Source: Nymphaea colorata (lineage: Eukaryota > Streptophyta > Magnoliopsida > Nymphaeales > Nymphaeaceae). From it: DNA of 43,992 nucleotides. Both the position numbers and the translations under genes were made by a program. The notes under the pieces were generated by a model. The model worked only from the letters and a program-made list of their open reading frames with translations, had not been told where the DNA came from and did not search any database. The DNA lies in the NCBI RefSeq assembly GCF_008831285.2, contig NW_022205235.1:1-43992 (forward strand). Reading direction: 5' to 3'. Below, one piece after another: positions 1-14,317 of the stretch; within the stretch, counting starts at the first letter, position 1, and each line of letters begins with the position of its first letter.

Positions 1-80
1 CCCAACCCCAACCCCAACCCCAACCCCAACCCCAACCCCAACCCCAACCCCAACCCCAACCCCAACCCCAACCCCAACCC
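1..80. repeat. Left telomere, CCCCAA repeats
   Basis: About 13 uninterrupted CCCCAA units (TTGGGG on the other strand) open the window, followed directly by a short T-rich stretch and then a gene at 130. This is the C-rich strand of a ciliate telomere. Together with the G-rich repeats at the right end it shows that the window is a whole, naturally capped chromosome. Confidence 0.98.
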
Positions 81-129
81 CTCTATTTTTTTTTCTAAAT
101 TCCTGATAGTTGATATTATAAATCTATCA

Positions 130-501
130 TGGCTCAATACGTCGCCTCGCCGAGTTCGAAACAGTCCTGGGCAAGCTCATCTAGGCTTCCACACGCGCTC
201 TCATCCTAGTCACCAGCTAAAAGAACCAAGACGGCACATACTGGTGCCCTGACTGCGAGAACATCAAGCCGCTCTACCCCATCTTCGAGCAGAAGCAAAA
301 GCTGCCAATCTTCCCTACTTCATCTTCGTGGCTGGCGATAGGCCCACCTGGAAGAACGCTGAGAATCCTCTCAGGAAGCACAAGGCATTGAAGATCGCTT
401 CAGTACCCACTTTGGGAGTTTTTAATGGCACAAAGCTAGTGAATAGGCTGGTTGAGGCATAGATCCTAGACGAAAAGCAGCGCGCTCTCCTCTTCGAATG
501 A
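130..501 (+). CDS. TXNDC17: Thioredoxin-like protein, TXNDC17/TRP14 family
   Basis: Small cytosolic thioredoxin-fold oxidoreductase of the TXNDC17 (TRP14) family. The diagnostic active site WCPDC is at about 245-259, preceded by a strand ending LILVTSQ, and followed by FIFVAGDRPTWK and ASVPTLGVFNGTK, the usual cis-Pro strand. The length, about 123 aa, is normal for the family. The stop is TGA at 499-501. The frame has to change twice by one missing base: once after the first codons (about 143) and once at the A run 297-300, where one extra A restores the family sequence. In-frame TAG/TAA codons (for example in EAQILDEK) read as Gln. It is the gene nearest the left telomere, about 50 bases from the repeats. 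The family call is firm; whether the two breaks are assembly errors or real damage is not. Confidence 0.8.
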
Positions 502-667
502 TATACATGTCACCACCAAATCCTCCAAAATAATCCCCCGAGCAACGCTTCCCACCCAAGGAGCCATATCTTTGTAGGTCTTTTTCTGCGAGTTGATGAG
601 TGTGATCTAGGGGTTCCCGTTGGGCGTCCACTTTGAATATAAATAAATTCGATATCGATAGTAGTTG

Positions 668-2358
<1,691 letters not shown>

Positions 2359-2558
2359 TTTTAATGCTTTTTTCATATCCACACTCATTATCAATGCCAA
2401 ATTATCATCAATAGTCCATCGCTATCCTCGCACAATAAAACACAATCGAACCTCCATGGATACTCATATAATGAAGTCGTGAGGGTTTTGTTGGGCTATG
2501 GTGGGCGTGGTGGCTGGTTGGGAGGAATAGAAATAGAAATTATAATCTGAGAGTGGAA

Positions 2559-4444
<1,886 letters not shown>

Positions 4445-4502
4445 TATATTTTCCATGCGTTGAGTATTCACTACCTGAATTGCTTATAAGACAAATTATG
4501 AA

Positions 4503-5914
4503 TCAGGAGTACCACTCGGGCACCAAATCCCCCATCTCCGCCAGAGAAGCCTACTTCGTTGCAGCGAAATCAAACAGGTCGGGGATTTGGTACTCCTTCC
4601 GCAGCTTGGTGTATGTTGCCTGATCTCGCAACTAGTCGAAAAAGGGGTGCTGCAGGGCCTGCACTGGCGTGATCCTTCTATGCGGAGAGTATCTCATCAC
4701 TTTGTAGAGCAGGTCGTAGAATTCCTCACCGTAGGCCTTCTTCTTCAGAATCTACGTAGACTATTTTCTACCTTTTCCCACGGACGGGGCGTGATCTTGG
4801 GGAATTGATACTTGTCCACATCGCAGTCTGGGTTCATCTCCATCATCTCCTCGTGGGAAGGAGTGCCCAGCACCTTGATGATCTCCACCAGCTGGTCGAT
4901 GTTGCTCTACGATCGGAAAATCGGCTCGAGGGTGAGCATCTCGACCAGGATGCAGCCTGCAGACCAGACGTCTATTTGGGGGGAATACCCAGTGCTGCCG
5001 AAGATGAGCTCAGGAGCGCGGTAGCAGCGAGAACAGATGTAGGCGAGGTTAGGCTCTCCCGGTTGGAGGCGCTTGGCAGAGCCAAAGTCGCAGATGATGA
5101 GGCGCCAGTTGGCGTCGTCGACCAGCACGTTCTGCGGTTTGATATCGCGGTGGGCGATGCCCTGCCGTCCCAGGTAGAGGAGTCCCCTGAACATCTGGTA
5201 GGCGAGCACTTTGAGCTTGAGCCGGCCGATTTCTCCCCTTCCTCGGTACTTCTGAGCGTGTTCGTAGAGGTTGGAGGGGAAGTAGTCCATGACCACGTTG
5301 AGGTACTCCTTTTCGCCCTCGTAGGTGAAGAAGGAGTCGCGGATGCGCAGCACGCAGGGGTGGTCGAGCGTGCGCAGGATCTCCAGCTCCCTGTTCTTGT
5401 ACTTCTTGTCCTGGTAGACGCGCTTGATGGCCACCAGCTCCAGCGTCTTTTTGTCCCTTGCCTTGTGGACCACTCCGAACGTCCCTGACCCTACCTTGTC
5501 CTCGCATGCGTAGCGTGCTGCCCCCACCAGTCTGCTCGACTCCCTGCCCTCGCGAACCTCTCTTTCTCGGCCCAGGGACAGCGCGGGATCTTTTTTGGAG
5601 GGTCCGAAGATGCGATTGGCGGCTTGGCGTTGCGCGAGTGAGAGTGCGTCTGGGTCCTTGGCCTCTGTGTTGAGTTTGGAGGCTGCGTTGGAGGGGGGTT
5701 TGAGGGCGAGGGACTTGATGGGCTTCTGCTTCTTGAGGGTGAGGGTGTCGTTGTCATTGAAGATCTTCTTGTTTTCTGCGAGGGGGGCTCTCGGTTTGTT
5801 GATGTAGACGCTGATCTTCTTGCCGTTCTCGTTCATCTCGGTCTTGATGCGGCGACTGGGCGCCTCCTCCTTACCGCCGCCGCCCCGCACCTTCAGCTTC
5901 AGGTTACCGATCAT
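4503..5914 (-). CDS. GSK3: Glycogen synthase kinase 3-like protein kinase
   Basis: CMGC-family Ser/Thr kinase, 463 aa, fully in frame once the intron is removed. Motifs: GSGTFGVVHKA, ELVAIKRVYQD (catalytic Lys), FFTYEGEKEYLNVVMDY, HRDIKPQNVLVD, ICDFGSAKRL, the GSK3 activation-loop tyrosine YICSRCYRAPELIFG, and the C-lobe SNIDQLVEIIKVLGTPSHEEM and FPKITPRPWEK. A basic, low-complexity N-terminal extension of about 130 aa precedes the kinase. The start is the ATG at 5912-5914; there is no conserved sequence to fix it. One 20-nt intron (4752-4771) follows PRPWEK. In-frame TAG after PIFRS is Gln, as expected at this surface position. The stop is TGA followed by T. Confidence 0.95.
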
Positions 5915-6297
5915 TCTCAACGATTAATTTATCATTATAAATAACTGCTAAATAGCGACCACCCTCCTCATATCCATCCCCACGCAAATCATATCCCGCC
6001 CTCTCACCCATCGCACTGCGTAACTTCAAATTTGGCCAATTTTGGTAGGATATAATCTCATGTTTTTTTGTGTTTTTCAAATCGGAATATATTGTGATTG
6101 GTTGCTACTGGTGCTATGATTGGTTGTCCATTTTAATCCCACCGGTTCACATCTAATTTCTATGAGTCTGTGCTGTCTGCTATGATGCTATTTTTTGGCT
6201 CTGCAATTGGATAGTAAATACTAATGGATTTGAGCTTATTTAATGTTCATGTAAGTTCTTCTGACAATGAATTCATCATTATAACTCTCGCAAATAG
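5915..6297. other. Divergent intergenic region, 383 bases
   Basis: The region lies between the 5' ends of the GSK3 gene (minus) and the B-box/SPRY gene (plus), so it must carry both promoters. It is AT-rich with several T runs. Two copies of a GATTGGTT-type motif lie about 6096-6125 (TGATTGGTTGCT, then TGATTGGTTGTC). I see no convincing ORF, tRNA or other RNA gene. Confidence 0.6.
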
Positions 6298-7574
6298 ATG
6301 CTACCCACGGTCGAATCGCTCATCCCCACCGCCACCGCTCCTCCCCTCCAGTACCTCACCTGCCCCAAGGGAGGCCTCCACGAGGATGAGCGCCTCAATC
6401 TCGTCTGCCTAGAAACGAGCTGCCTCGAAAACCTCGCCTGCTGCTGCGCCTGCGTCGATGCAGATCATAAAAAACACGTGTATTCCCTTAACAACGCAGC
6501 ACCAAACCGCTGAAGTTCGTGATCGACGAGGCCAGGAGGGAGGCCACTTCCCTCAAGTCCGAAAAGATGAACATCGATGTGCTGCTGGACCTCGTCACCT
6601 CTCAGCGCCGCGCCTCCTTCGATGTACGTTCCCGCCCATTCAGCTGTTCGAGAACAACCGCAAGGAGATAATCGCGTCGCTCGGCAACATCGAGCTCGCC
6701 CTCCAGGGCTACTACAACTCCATCGTCGAACAGATCATCCTCAAGAACACCGACGGCAACTTGCTGGTCGAGGAGGCAATCTAGCGCACAGCCAACGCCA
6801 AGAGCATCGAGGAGCTAAAACTCACCCTCAAGAAACTAGTAGCAGTCATCCCAGGACAAGCCAAAAGGTGAATGCCAACATCTCGGAAGAGGAGCTGATC
6901 GCCTCCCTCGAATGCTCCAGTTCGGACATCCGCAAGTCGATCGGCGTCAGCATGGCGGAGGCCAACCGGCGGCTCAGCGAGCACCAGCAGAGCCTGCTCT
7001 CCCTCATCAACAACCTCAGCATCTGGAACCCTCCGCGCTACAAGTTCACCGAGGAGCTGAAGCACCAGGACATCAAGCTGGTCAACGAGCACACCGTCAA
7101 GGCAGTCAAGAGCTCAGGATACAAGTTCGCCATCATGGAGCCGGGCATCGAGAGCGGCAAGAGCGGCAGGCGCTTCGCCTTCCGCGTGAGGGAGTCCAAC
7201 AGCAACTGGCTGGCGATCGGCGTCTGCCACAAGAAGGTGGTCCAGGGCAAGAACTACGGCTTCGTCTTCGGCTCCATCGGCCACGGCGCCTACATGATCA
7301 GCTCCAACGGCGGCAGCTGGTCGCACCTGCGCGCCGACCAGAACAACAGCATAAAGGTACGAGTCCCCCTATTGAGGCCTTCAAGTTCGCGAAGGGAGAC
7401 GTGGTGGAAGTAACCCTCAGTTCGGAAGCCAAGAAGATAGTGTTCCGGCTGGGCAACCAAAGCTACGAGCTGCCCTACGAGCCAGTCGCGCACGACTAGC
7501 TGCACCCCTGCGTCCTTTTCTACTACATGAATGACGAGGTTGAGTATTTGCCCAATTTCAAAAGTCCACAATGA
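6298..7574 (+). CDS. B-box zinc finger and SPRY-like domain protein
   Basis: About 405 aa after splicing. N-terminus: a Cys/His-rich B-box-type finger at residues about 20-66 (LTCPKGGLHEDERLNLVC, then C-x4-C, CCCAC and DADHKKH). A helical middle (about 70-230) is coiled-coil-like. The C-terminus is a SPRY/B30.2-like beta fold: NWLAIGVCHKKVV and GSIGHGAYMISSNG. This is TRIM-like architecture without an obvious RING, so an adaptor role is more likely than E3 activity; that is inference. Three 20-nt introns are clear: 6480-6499, 6624-6643 and 7357-7376. One missing A at about 6867-6870 restores the frame between AVIPGQAKK and VNANISEEE. Gln codons TAG occur at AIQRTA and HDQLHP. The start ATG immediately follows a TAG, in a typical AT-rich leader. 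Confidence 0.78.
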
Positions 7575-7784
7575 TAGATACACCCTCCTTCACCATCCCC
7601 ATATCTAACCTATCCCAGCCACCTTTACCCTCATTCCATCCATTTCCAGCCATTGCCTTGCATCTCAATTCCAAATTTCGCCTCCCAGCATGCATATTGG
7701 TTGTATTTGCGTTTGTGCGTTCGGTGGTTGGAGTATGGATGATGTTCTCCGGATAGAAGTCCAGCAATATAATAAATATATTGA

Positions 7785-9470
7785 ATGGAATAAGTGCGAG
7801 CGTAGGCTCCAGAAGGCGTGCCTTCCCACTCAGGTAACCCGCTTCCATTGGCTTCGGCTTACCCTCCCGAAGCCCTATCGGTAGACCTGGCGTAGCTCGA
7901 TCTCTTCGACTCTTCCACCCTCATTCGCGCCGCCACCGCTCCCTCGAGGCCCACCTCCGAACTCGACGACTTCAGACTCTCTCGCAGATTTTTGCAGCTC
8001 GAGCAGGCAGTACTCTGCTCCAACCAGCTCCTCCACAAAAGCTTCGACAAGTTCGACCTAGATTCCGCAGAGGGACAAGAAATATGCCAGAAGTACCTCA
8101 GCCACGTCGAACAGCTCTGCAGCGTACCCAAAATCACATCCAGGCTTACGAAGTCACCACAGTCAGCCGAGCATACCGGCAGAATTTTTCGCAGGCATAC
8201 AAGGTGCTCTACAAGGAGGGCGAGCTGAGCTACCTAACGTAGATCTTGGACAGCGCACAGTAAGGTACGAATGCCTTGATACAGGTACGGTTATGGCCAT
8301 GCAGGATTCCCCTATCTTTGGGTCAACGGAGAAAAGTACTCCTTCTCGCAGGAAGTGCTCGACCACGGCAGCAGGCTCATGATTGAGTTTTTCAAGTTGG
8401 AGCATTGTCTTCGTGATTTCTACGGGAAAGTCACCCAGGAGGGCGGCGGGGCCTGCCTGTAGGCCGGAGTGACTGAGGTAAGGGAAAATCTTTTGGAATT
8501 CGATGGCAGCTGGAGCACTTTCTAGAGATTATATGTGCTGTAACTGATGGGCATCGAGGTCCAGGCGCGCTCTCTCATCGCCAGAGCCATATAGGCGTAG
8601 AAGTGCCTCACTTCTGTATAAATCAGGGAGAAAATGAAGGGGAAAATCCTCATCAACTGCTAGGACTACCTGAGCACAAGAGCCAAGCTCTGCTAGATCA
8701 TCAGCCAGATCAACCAAATCGCCAACTACTGCGGAAAGGGAAGGGACGACCTCGACCACTCCATCTTGCTCTAGACCGAAGGCATCCTGCGCAGGATAAC
8801 TCGCGACCAGTCGAAGGCGATCCGCATCCTGGGGGAGAAGATTCGCGGTTCCTTCATGGCGCTGCGGCAGTTGCTGCGCAAGTACGACAAGAACATCGAG
8901 ATGGTGGACCCCCAGCTGAAGAACAACTCGACCTGGTGGAGCTGCTGGTGGACTACGAGCGCAGCTGGGAGAAGGGCGGCAACTACTTCTGCGACTCCGA
9001 GAAGAAGCGCCACCTCCTCCACTTCTCAGGCACCATCTAGGGCATCTCCGAGAAGTACGACCGCTTCAAGACATGGTCGAGTGCTCCGACGCAGACGTCT
9101 TCCTCATCATCCCCTGCATCCTCACCCTCAAATCGCTCGACCGAGACGACAAGAACCTCTGCAAGTACTTCCTGCCCAACCTGCACCAGATAGACACCAA
9201 GACCTTCAGACTCTACTTCTAGCTCTAGAAGCAATTCTAGGACTGGAAGCGTGCGGCGCTGTAGCACTACTCCTACTACAACATCCTCGAGAAGCTGATC
9301 GTGGGGTCGAGCTGTCCGCGCAGGAGCGGGAGAAGTACGAGGGGCACAGGGAGCTGGTGGAGAAGATCCTGGGGAAGCTCAAGAACATCGGCAACGAACT
9401 ACACCGCTACAACCCCAACGAGTGGAACTCCTTCATGGAGATCTGCCTCGCAGGGTCCATTGGAGAGTGA
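7785..9470 (+). CDS. Unrecognised protein, about 547 aa
   Basis: I do not recognise a family. ATG 7785 is the first in frame after an in-frame TGA and gives MEQVRAQAPEG. The protein is mostly helical and soluble, rich in Q encoded by TAG/TAA (for example FQLQKQFQDWKRAALQHY has several). Conserved-looking blocks are LGFPYLWVNGEKYSFS-like near 8300, LVELLVDYERSWEKGGNY near 8930 and CSDADVFLIIPCILTLKS near 9090. A 20-nt intron lies at 8124-8143. A second intron is either 25 nt (8260-8284) or 20 nt (8265-8284); only the 25-nt version keeps the frame without another correction, and it makes the total length a multiple of three. Missing bases near 8933, 9074 and 9303 must be supplied. No membrane segment or signal peptide is visible. 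Confidence 0.7.
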
Positions 9471-9670
9471 TTTTTAATTTATCCATCTACTCCCCAACAT
9501 ATGGCATGCTCGGCCACCTTGTCCGCCTGTCTGTTGGTTGTCTGGATTGTGGGGAGGGGTGCGTTTGGGGCGGCGGGGGGGAAGGGCGTTGGGTGCGGCG
9601 GGAGTGAGGTGGAAGATGCGCCATTTGTGTTAAAAATTATTAATAGTCGATAATTAATATATCTTCAAAG

Positions 9671-10190
9671 ATGTCTTTCAACCCCCAGGACTTCGCCTCC
9701 GCCTACGTTACCGTTGATGAGGTCATCTAAATCAAGAAGGCCTTCGACTACTTCGACCGCGACCTCGGCGGCGCCATTGATCCTAAGGGTAACTCCCAAT
9801 TGACTCAGAGCTGAAGGTAGCCATCAATTCTTTGGGAATTGAAGCTAAGGCCCAGGCAGTCTACCAGATGATTGCCGAGTTGGACCAGGACGGCAGCGGT
9901 CAGATCGAGTTCCCCGAGTTCTTCCACATGATGACCACGCGTCCCTCCGATAACGAAACCCGGGAGGAAGTCCACAAGGTCTTCATCACCTACGACGTCC
10001 AGAAGACTGGTAAGGCATCATTCATTCAGGATTCATCGCTCTCAAGGACCTCAGAAAAGTCGCCAAGGATTTGGGTGAACTCACCGACGATACTGTCCTC
10101 CAGGAAATGATCGAGAGAGCCGACACCGATGGAGATGGAGTTGTCTCCGAGGAAGAGTTTTACAACCTCATCACCAAGAAGTCCCATTGA
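9671..10190 (+). CDS. CETN: Centrin (EF-hand calcium-binding protein)
   Basis: 159 aa with four EF-hands. Loops: DRDLGGAIDPKE (EF1), DQDGSGQIEFPE (EF2), a degenerate EF3 (DVQKTGFIALKD) and DTDGDGVVSEEE (EF4). ELKVAINSLG and FIALKDLRKVAKDLGE match centrin rather than calmodulin. Centrins sit in basal bodies and centriole-associated fibres and in contractile fibres of ciliates. Two 20-nt introns, 9789-9808 and 10010-10029, each lie in an EF-hand and are both phase 1. Without them the frame breaks; with them the family sequence is continuous. TAA in VIQIKKAF reads as Gln. The protein lacks the longer basic N-terminus of some centrins. Stop TGA-T. Confidence 0.95.
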
Positions 10191-10348
10191 TCCGCCCTTT
10201 ATTTATCCAAAGACTCACTCTATCAACATATCGGAGCAATTCTCCCCTCCAGTGAAGCTTTAAAGTTGAAGCTGTGGGGAACAGTGGGGGAAGAGGGGAT
10301 GGGGTGTTGTTGGTGCTTGGCTGATGGTGGATTGGATAATATATTGTT

Positions 10349-11464
10349 ATGCTGTCGCGGATAATCAGGAGATCTTTTTCAACGAGCGGACATCTGCTGA
10401 CCTGGGGAGAGACCACCTACGGGTGGGGCAGGCCCACCACTGGCCAGTTCTGGACTCCCGGACTCGTCCAAAACTTCAACGACATCACCTCCGTATCAAC
10501 TGGCGAGTATCACCTCGGTTTCGTCACCAAGGACCACTCCGTCTACACCGTCGGCCTCAGCGAGGATGGACGCCTCGGACAGTCCTCCACCGCCGATACC
10601 GAACTCCCCCGCAGGGTCTCCTTCGACGCCCCCAACATCTAAATCAAGGCACTCAGTCTCGGCTCTCGCCACTCCCTCGCCCTCACCGCCGATGGCGTCG
10701 TTTACTCCTGGGGGTACCAGAGCGCTCTCGGCGTCCCCGCCTCCTCTGCAAAGTCGGGAATCCCCGTTCGCATCCCAGCTGAGTCCTTCGGCGGCGACAA
10801 GGTGGTGGGCGTAGCTGCTGCTCGCGATTTTTCAGTTGCTCTCTGCGACCACGGGCATTTCTACGCCTGGGGAAGCGGACTGTAGGCCCTGCCAGGGTGG
10901 GGAAAGGGCGCAGCCACTCCCACGCCAGTTGAAGAGGTTCACGAACTGCTGGAGAAGCGCCACGCCAAGATTAAGAAATTCACCGCCATCGACCGCTTCA
11001 TCCTGCTGCTGCTCGACAACGGCCGTCTCTACTGCCGCGGAATCAACAACGGCGGTGTCTTCGGAGCGCGCACCAACCCGCTCGTCCTCAGCGACCTCAA
11101 GCTCTCCTCCTTCGCCAAGACTCACGACGAGCTTTTCAAGGGCGAGAAGATCGTGGACTTCGAGGCCTCTTCCAACTCGCTGATCTTCCGTACGGAATCC
11201 GACCGTATCTTCTACACGGGCATGAACGTGAAGTTCCAGCCGACTCCTTTCCCGAGCGACGTAAAGGGCAAGATCTTCGCGACTGAGTCAAGCGTGGGCA
11301 TCATTGCCAAGGACGGCAAGGTGTATTACCTAAACGAGAAGTTGGTGGACGACAGCGACTTGGTCTGCCAGAAGAACCGTTTATTCTTGAGCGAGGACCC
11401 CAACCTGAGCTCTGTGATCGACATCGGCGGTTCCTACCACCTGCGTTACGCTCTCGTCCAGTGA
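10349..11464 (+). CDS. RCC1-repeat protein with mitochondrial presequence
   Basis: 371 aa, single exon, no frame breaks. The N-terminus MLSRIIRRSFSTSGHLL is Arg/Ser-rich and amphipathic, like a mitochondrial import signal. RCC1-type blades follow: LLTWGETTYGWGRPTTGQ, HSVYTVGLSEDGRLGQ, GVVYSWGYQSALGVP, HFYAWGSGLQALPGWG, GRLYCRGINNGGVFG, interleaved with VSTGEYHLGF and LGSRHSLAL. A mitochondrial RCC1-like protein such as RCC1L (a mitoribosome-assembly factor) is one precedent, but the match is at domain level only. Two TAR codons read as Gln (NIQIKAL, GLQALPG). It starts in an AT-rich leader about 150 bases after centrin, same strand. Confidence 0.85.
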
Positions 11465-11554
11465 TGCCGTATAAACAACTCATCGCTATATCAGGGAGGT
11501 CAACGGTGCGCATTTATACGCGAGCTTAGCTTGCATATTACTCATTATTTTATT

Positions 11555-11959
11555 ATGCAGGGAGGTAGTTCCGTGGAGAAGAATTTGAAGGACTTTGAAG
11601 CGCTGCTCGAGAAGTGTAACCCTTGCCCCACTTAGACAAGAATAACCCTGAAGCGCTCTCGCAGCTCTACAAGATGATGAACTACAAACCCACCAGCAAC
11701 AAGGGAGAAAACTCACCACCGAACAAGTGGCCAGCTTCCTCAAGGTCAACAAAAAGGAAGGAGACAACTACGACGACATCATGTACTATGATGACGCCAA
11801 GATCAAGGTAACTGTTTCTCCACTCAGGAGCTAGTTCTAAGGCAAACCTTCCTGATCGCGAAGGGTTACTTCGACCCCAAGGAATACTTCCAGGCCATCA
11901 AGATCGACAACCTCGATGACCAGACCTTCGACAATAAAATCAAGGCCATGTTCAACTGA
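11555..11959 (+). CDS. Small unrecognised protein, about 128 aa
   Basis: ATG 11555 begins MQGGSSVEKNLKDFEALLEK, a short helical, acidic protein. Later blocks are NNPEALSQLYKMMNYKP, LTTEQVASFLKVNKKEGDNYDD and FDPKEYFQAIKIDNLDDQTF, ending KAMFN. A 20-nt intron (11808-11827) joins DAKIK to ELVLRQTF. Two missing bases, at the C run near 11628 and the A run near 11708, are needed for a continuous frame. The leader repeats the nine bases CAGGGAGGT found just before the start at about 11492 and 11558. I cannot assign a function. Confidence 0.6.
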
Positions 11960-12265
11960 TCGCCCATACATACCCATTATCATCATCATCCCTACATACA
12001 CATATACTCACTTTTTCACTCAACTCATTCCACCCCCATTACCCAACAGGTTAAAATATTCAAATAAAACAGAAGAAAGAGAATATTAGTTGCTATTTTC
12101 TCCAAATCCTCTTCCTTCCTTTTGACGTTACAGACCTTATCCTACTTTTTATCCTCTTTGCTCATTTCCCATAAGATGCCCCTCCAGGTAGGCTGGTTTC
12201 TTGATGTGGGATATATTTTATTGGGTTTATTAATTGGAATGTTTCGAAAGTAATAATTTATATTA
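11960..12265. other. Intergenic region, 306 bases
   Basis: The region is AT-rich, with CAT/TCA-rich 3'-UTR-like sequence at its start and a strongly T/A-rich stretch before the next start codon. An ATG at 12174 (MPLQ, followed by GTAGG) could be a first exon joined to 12287 by a 99-nt intron; the simpler reading is promoter sequence. Nothing else is seen. Confidence 0.5.
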
Positions 12266-14004
12266 ATGCACACTTTGGGATTGTAGCCTTACCGCACTCC
12301 TGACAAGCGTCCACAGCCCGATACGAGCACGAAAGGCTTCTCCTCAGCCATTAGTAAACCCTGGGAGGACTTGGCAGCCAGTAGCTGCTCGCTGGGAAAA
12401 CCAACCACATCGCAATTTCGCCTGAAGGGGGGAAAAGAGGCTGCCATTTTGGAAAAACTGGCCTGGTACGAGTCGAGGACGGAGGAGCTGAGGGCCTACG
12501 TGGACGGCAGCCCCCAAATCGAGCATTCCCGAGTCCGCCAAATATTCGAGTGGGCCTCCGAAAGCCTCCCGAGGAGGGAATCCAGCAGCGGATCCTAAAG
12601 GATTTGAGCACTAAGGTGCGCGCGCTCATCAAGGAGAACAGCGAGCTCAGAAGCACCAGTCCAAGCGAGGAGGTGGCTTCGCTCAGACGCGAGAAAGCAG
12701 CTCTGGAGGGCATGATTGAGCAGCTGAGGAGGGGAGAGACTGCGCGGTAGGCCATTCTCAGCGAGGAAAACCAATATCTGAGGGAGTATATAGGCAGGCG
12801 GAAGGACGACATTCAGAGATAAAAACCGCATAAAGATACTATCAGGATCGATGAAGAAGAAAGGGAAAACGCAATCAAGCAGCGTAAGATCAACGATAAC
12901 AATGCTATGGCTTTAAACCAAACGATATGGTCAATTTGCGCAAATATGTGATGACTTACATAAACACAGTCATTGAGGCAAACGACGAAAAGCTGGAAGC
13001 TCAGCAGAAGTACCTGAGTGCTTTGGAGAAGCGGGTGTCCCAGGTTGACAAATTCTAGGCTCTTCTGACGCATCTGCACTTCGAAAAGGCAGTGAAGCTG
13101 CAGGAGTCCACCCGCAAAAGCAAAACTTCTCGGTTGGAGCTCCCAACATCGCTGGAGACTACTTTGAGTATGAGATATAATCTCCGGTTGACGACTCTCC
13201 AGACCCCACAAGCAGTACTTTTCAAGCAAGAAGAAGGTGACTCCGCAAAACAAAGGCAAGTAGATGGCTGCGCTGGTCTTGAGGAGCGCACAGCTGCAGG
13301 AAGAACTGAATGCCCTCCAATAGAAGTACGAAGCTGAAATCGAGAAGCACATTCGGGACTCTTCAGACAAGGAGGAGTCCAACATCGCCATCCAGAAGAT
13401 GACGGCAGAGAAGAAAGACCTAAAGCACAAAGTCTACGAGCTGCAGGAGGACTGAAAGCTGCACACCGCAAAGTGGCACAGCTGGAAAAAGAACTTGGAA
13501 AGGTGAAGTCGAAGTAGAGCGAGGAAGTGCAGGCAGTGAAGGGCTTCTCCATCCAGGAGTAGCTGGCGGAAATAAAAAAAGAACTGCTTTCTTGCGGAGT
13601 GGACCACTTCTAAACCGTCGAAAGGCAACTGATTAAGTTTTCATCGAAAGAGACCGGCTGCAAAAGAGCTGGAGGAGCTGCAGTCCACCCGCGCATAGCA
13701 TTCCAGGTTCTCCGCCGCCCACAAATAAATATTCCTGTTACGATAGAAGAACAACCAACTATAACTCAACTGCCGCTTCTACGAGCAGCAGATCAGCGAG
13801 TACGAGAAGCAGTTGCGCCAGATGTCCGAGGAGAACGAGCAGCGCCTCGCCAAGGCCTTCTCCAGGGACTTCAAGGACATGCGGGCAGAAACGGGACAAA
13901 TGGAGGGACTCAAGTGGACCCGCATGGCGCACTCCTGCATGCTCAACTCCATCGCTCGCCTCTAGAACATCCAGAAGCAGCTCAGCGCCCCACCCCCATC
14001 CTGA
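12266..14004 (+). CDS. Long coiled-coil protein
   Basis: About 570 aa. ATG 12266 reads MHTLGLQPYRTPDKRPQPDT (TAG as Gln), then PWEDLAASSCSLGKP, then long heptad-rich helix: ENSELRSTSPSEEVASLRRE, EANDEKLEAQQKYLSALEK, LQEELNALQQKYEAEIEKH, AQLEKELGKVKSKQSEEVQ and, at the end, QISEYEKQLRQMSEENEQR and MLNSIARLQNIQKQL. No motor or other domain is visible; a cytoskeletal or ciliary structural role is a guess from composition. The frame needs several one-base corrections (A runs near 12563 and 12917, and more between 13150 and 13700). A first exon at 12174 with an exceptional 99-nt intron is an alternative start. The next gene lies about 310 bases downstream on the same strand. Confidence 0.6.
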
Positions 14005-14317
14005 TTATTCTGCCTTTTTGCCCTTTTCCCCTTTTCCCATCTAGTCATAAGCTCTCACCCCAGGCTGCAAAAGCTTGGGGGGATTTTCTGCCAGTCGTGA
14101 ACATTTTAAATAATTTCTTCTACCACGTCCTAGAGTGTTTTAAGTAGCATAGAAATAAGTACAGGTAATAACCCTATAATCGTTAAAAGTGGACGGGGTG
14201 GGTGTGAGCATGATATCTGCGGGCGGTGGAAGGAATTACGATCCGAAAATGGCAATAAGGCCGTGGAATTGTTAAGAATTCCAATTATTTTTTGATAGTC
14301 ATATAAACAATTGATAG
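14005..14317. other. Intergenic region, 313 bases
   Basis: Pyrimidine-rich sequence after the stop (14007-14045) gives way to AT-rich sequence with ATAATTTATT-like runs before the next ATG. No ORF of note, no tRNA-like fold seen by eye. Confidence 0.5.

Noticed and set aside
4805-5488. 227-aa plus-strand ORF inside the GSK3 gene
   Set aside because: It is the antisense shadow of the conserved kinase domain; composition is that of reverse-complemented C-ending codons.
6224-6412. Alternative first exon at 6224 with a 48-nt intron before the B-box gene
   Set aside because: All other introns of this gene are exactly 20 nt, and ATG 6298 starts the B-box frame without any intron.
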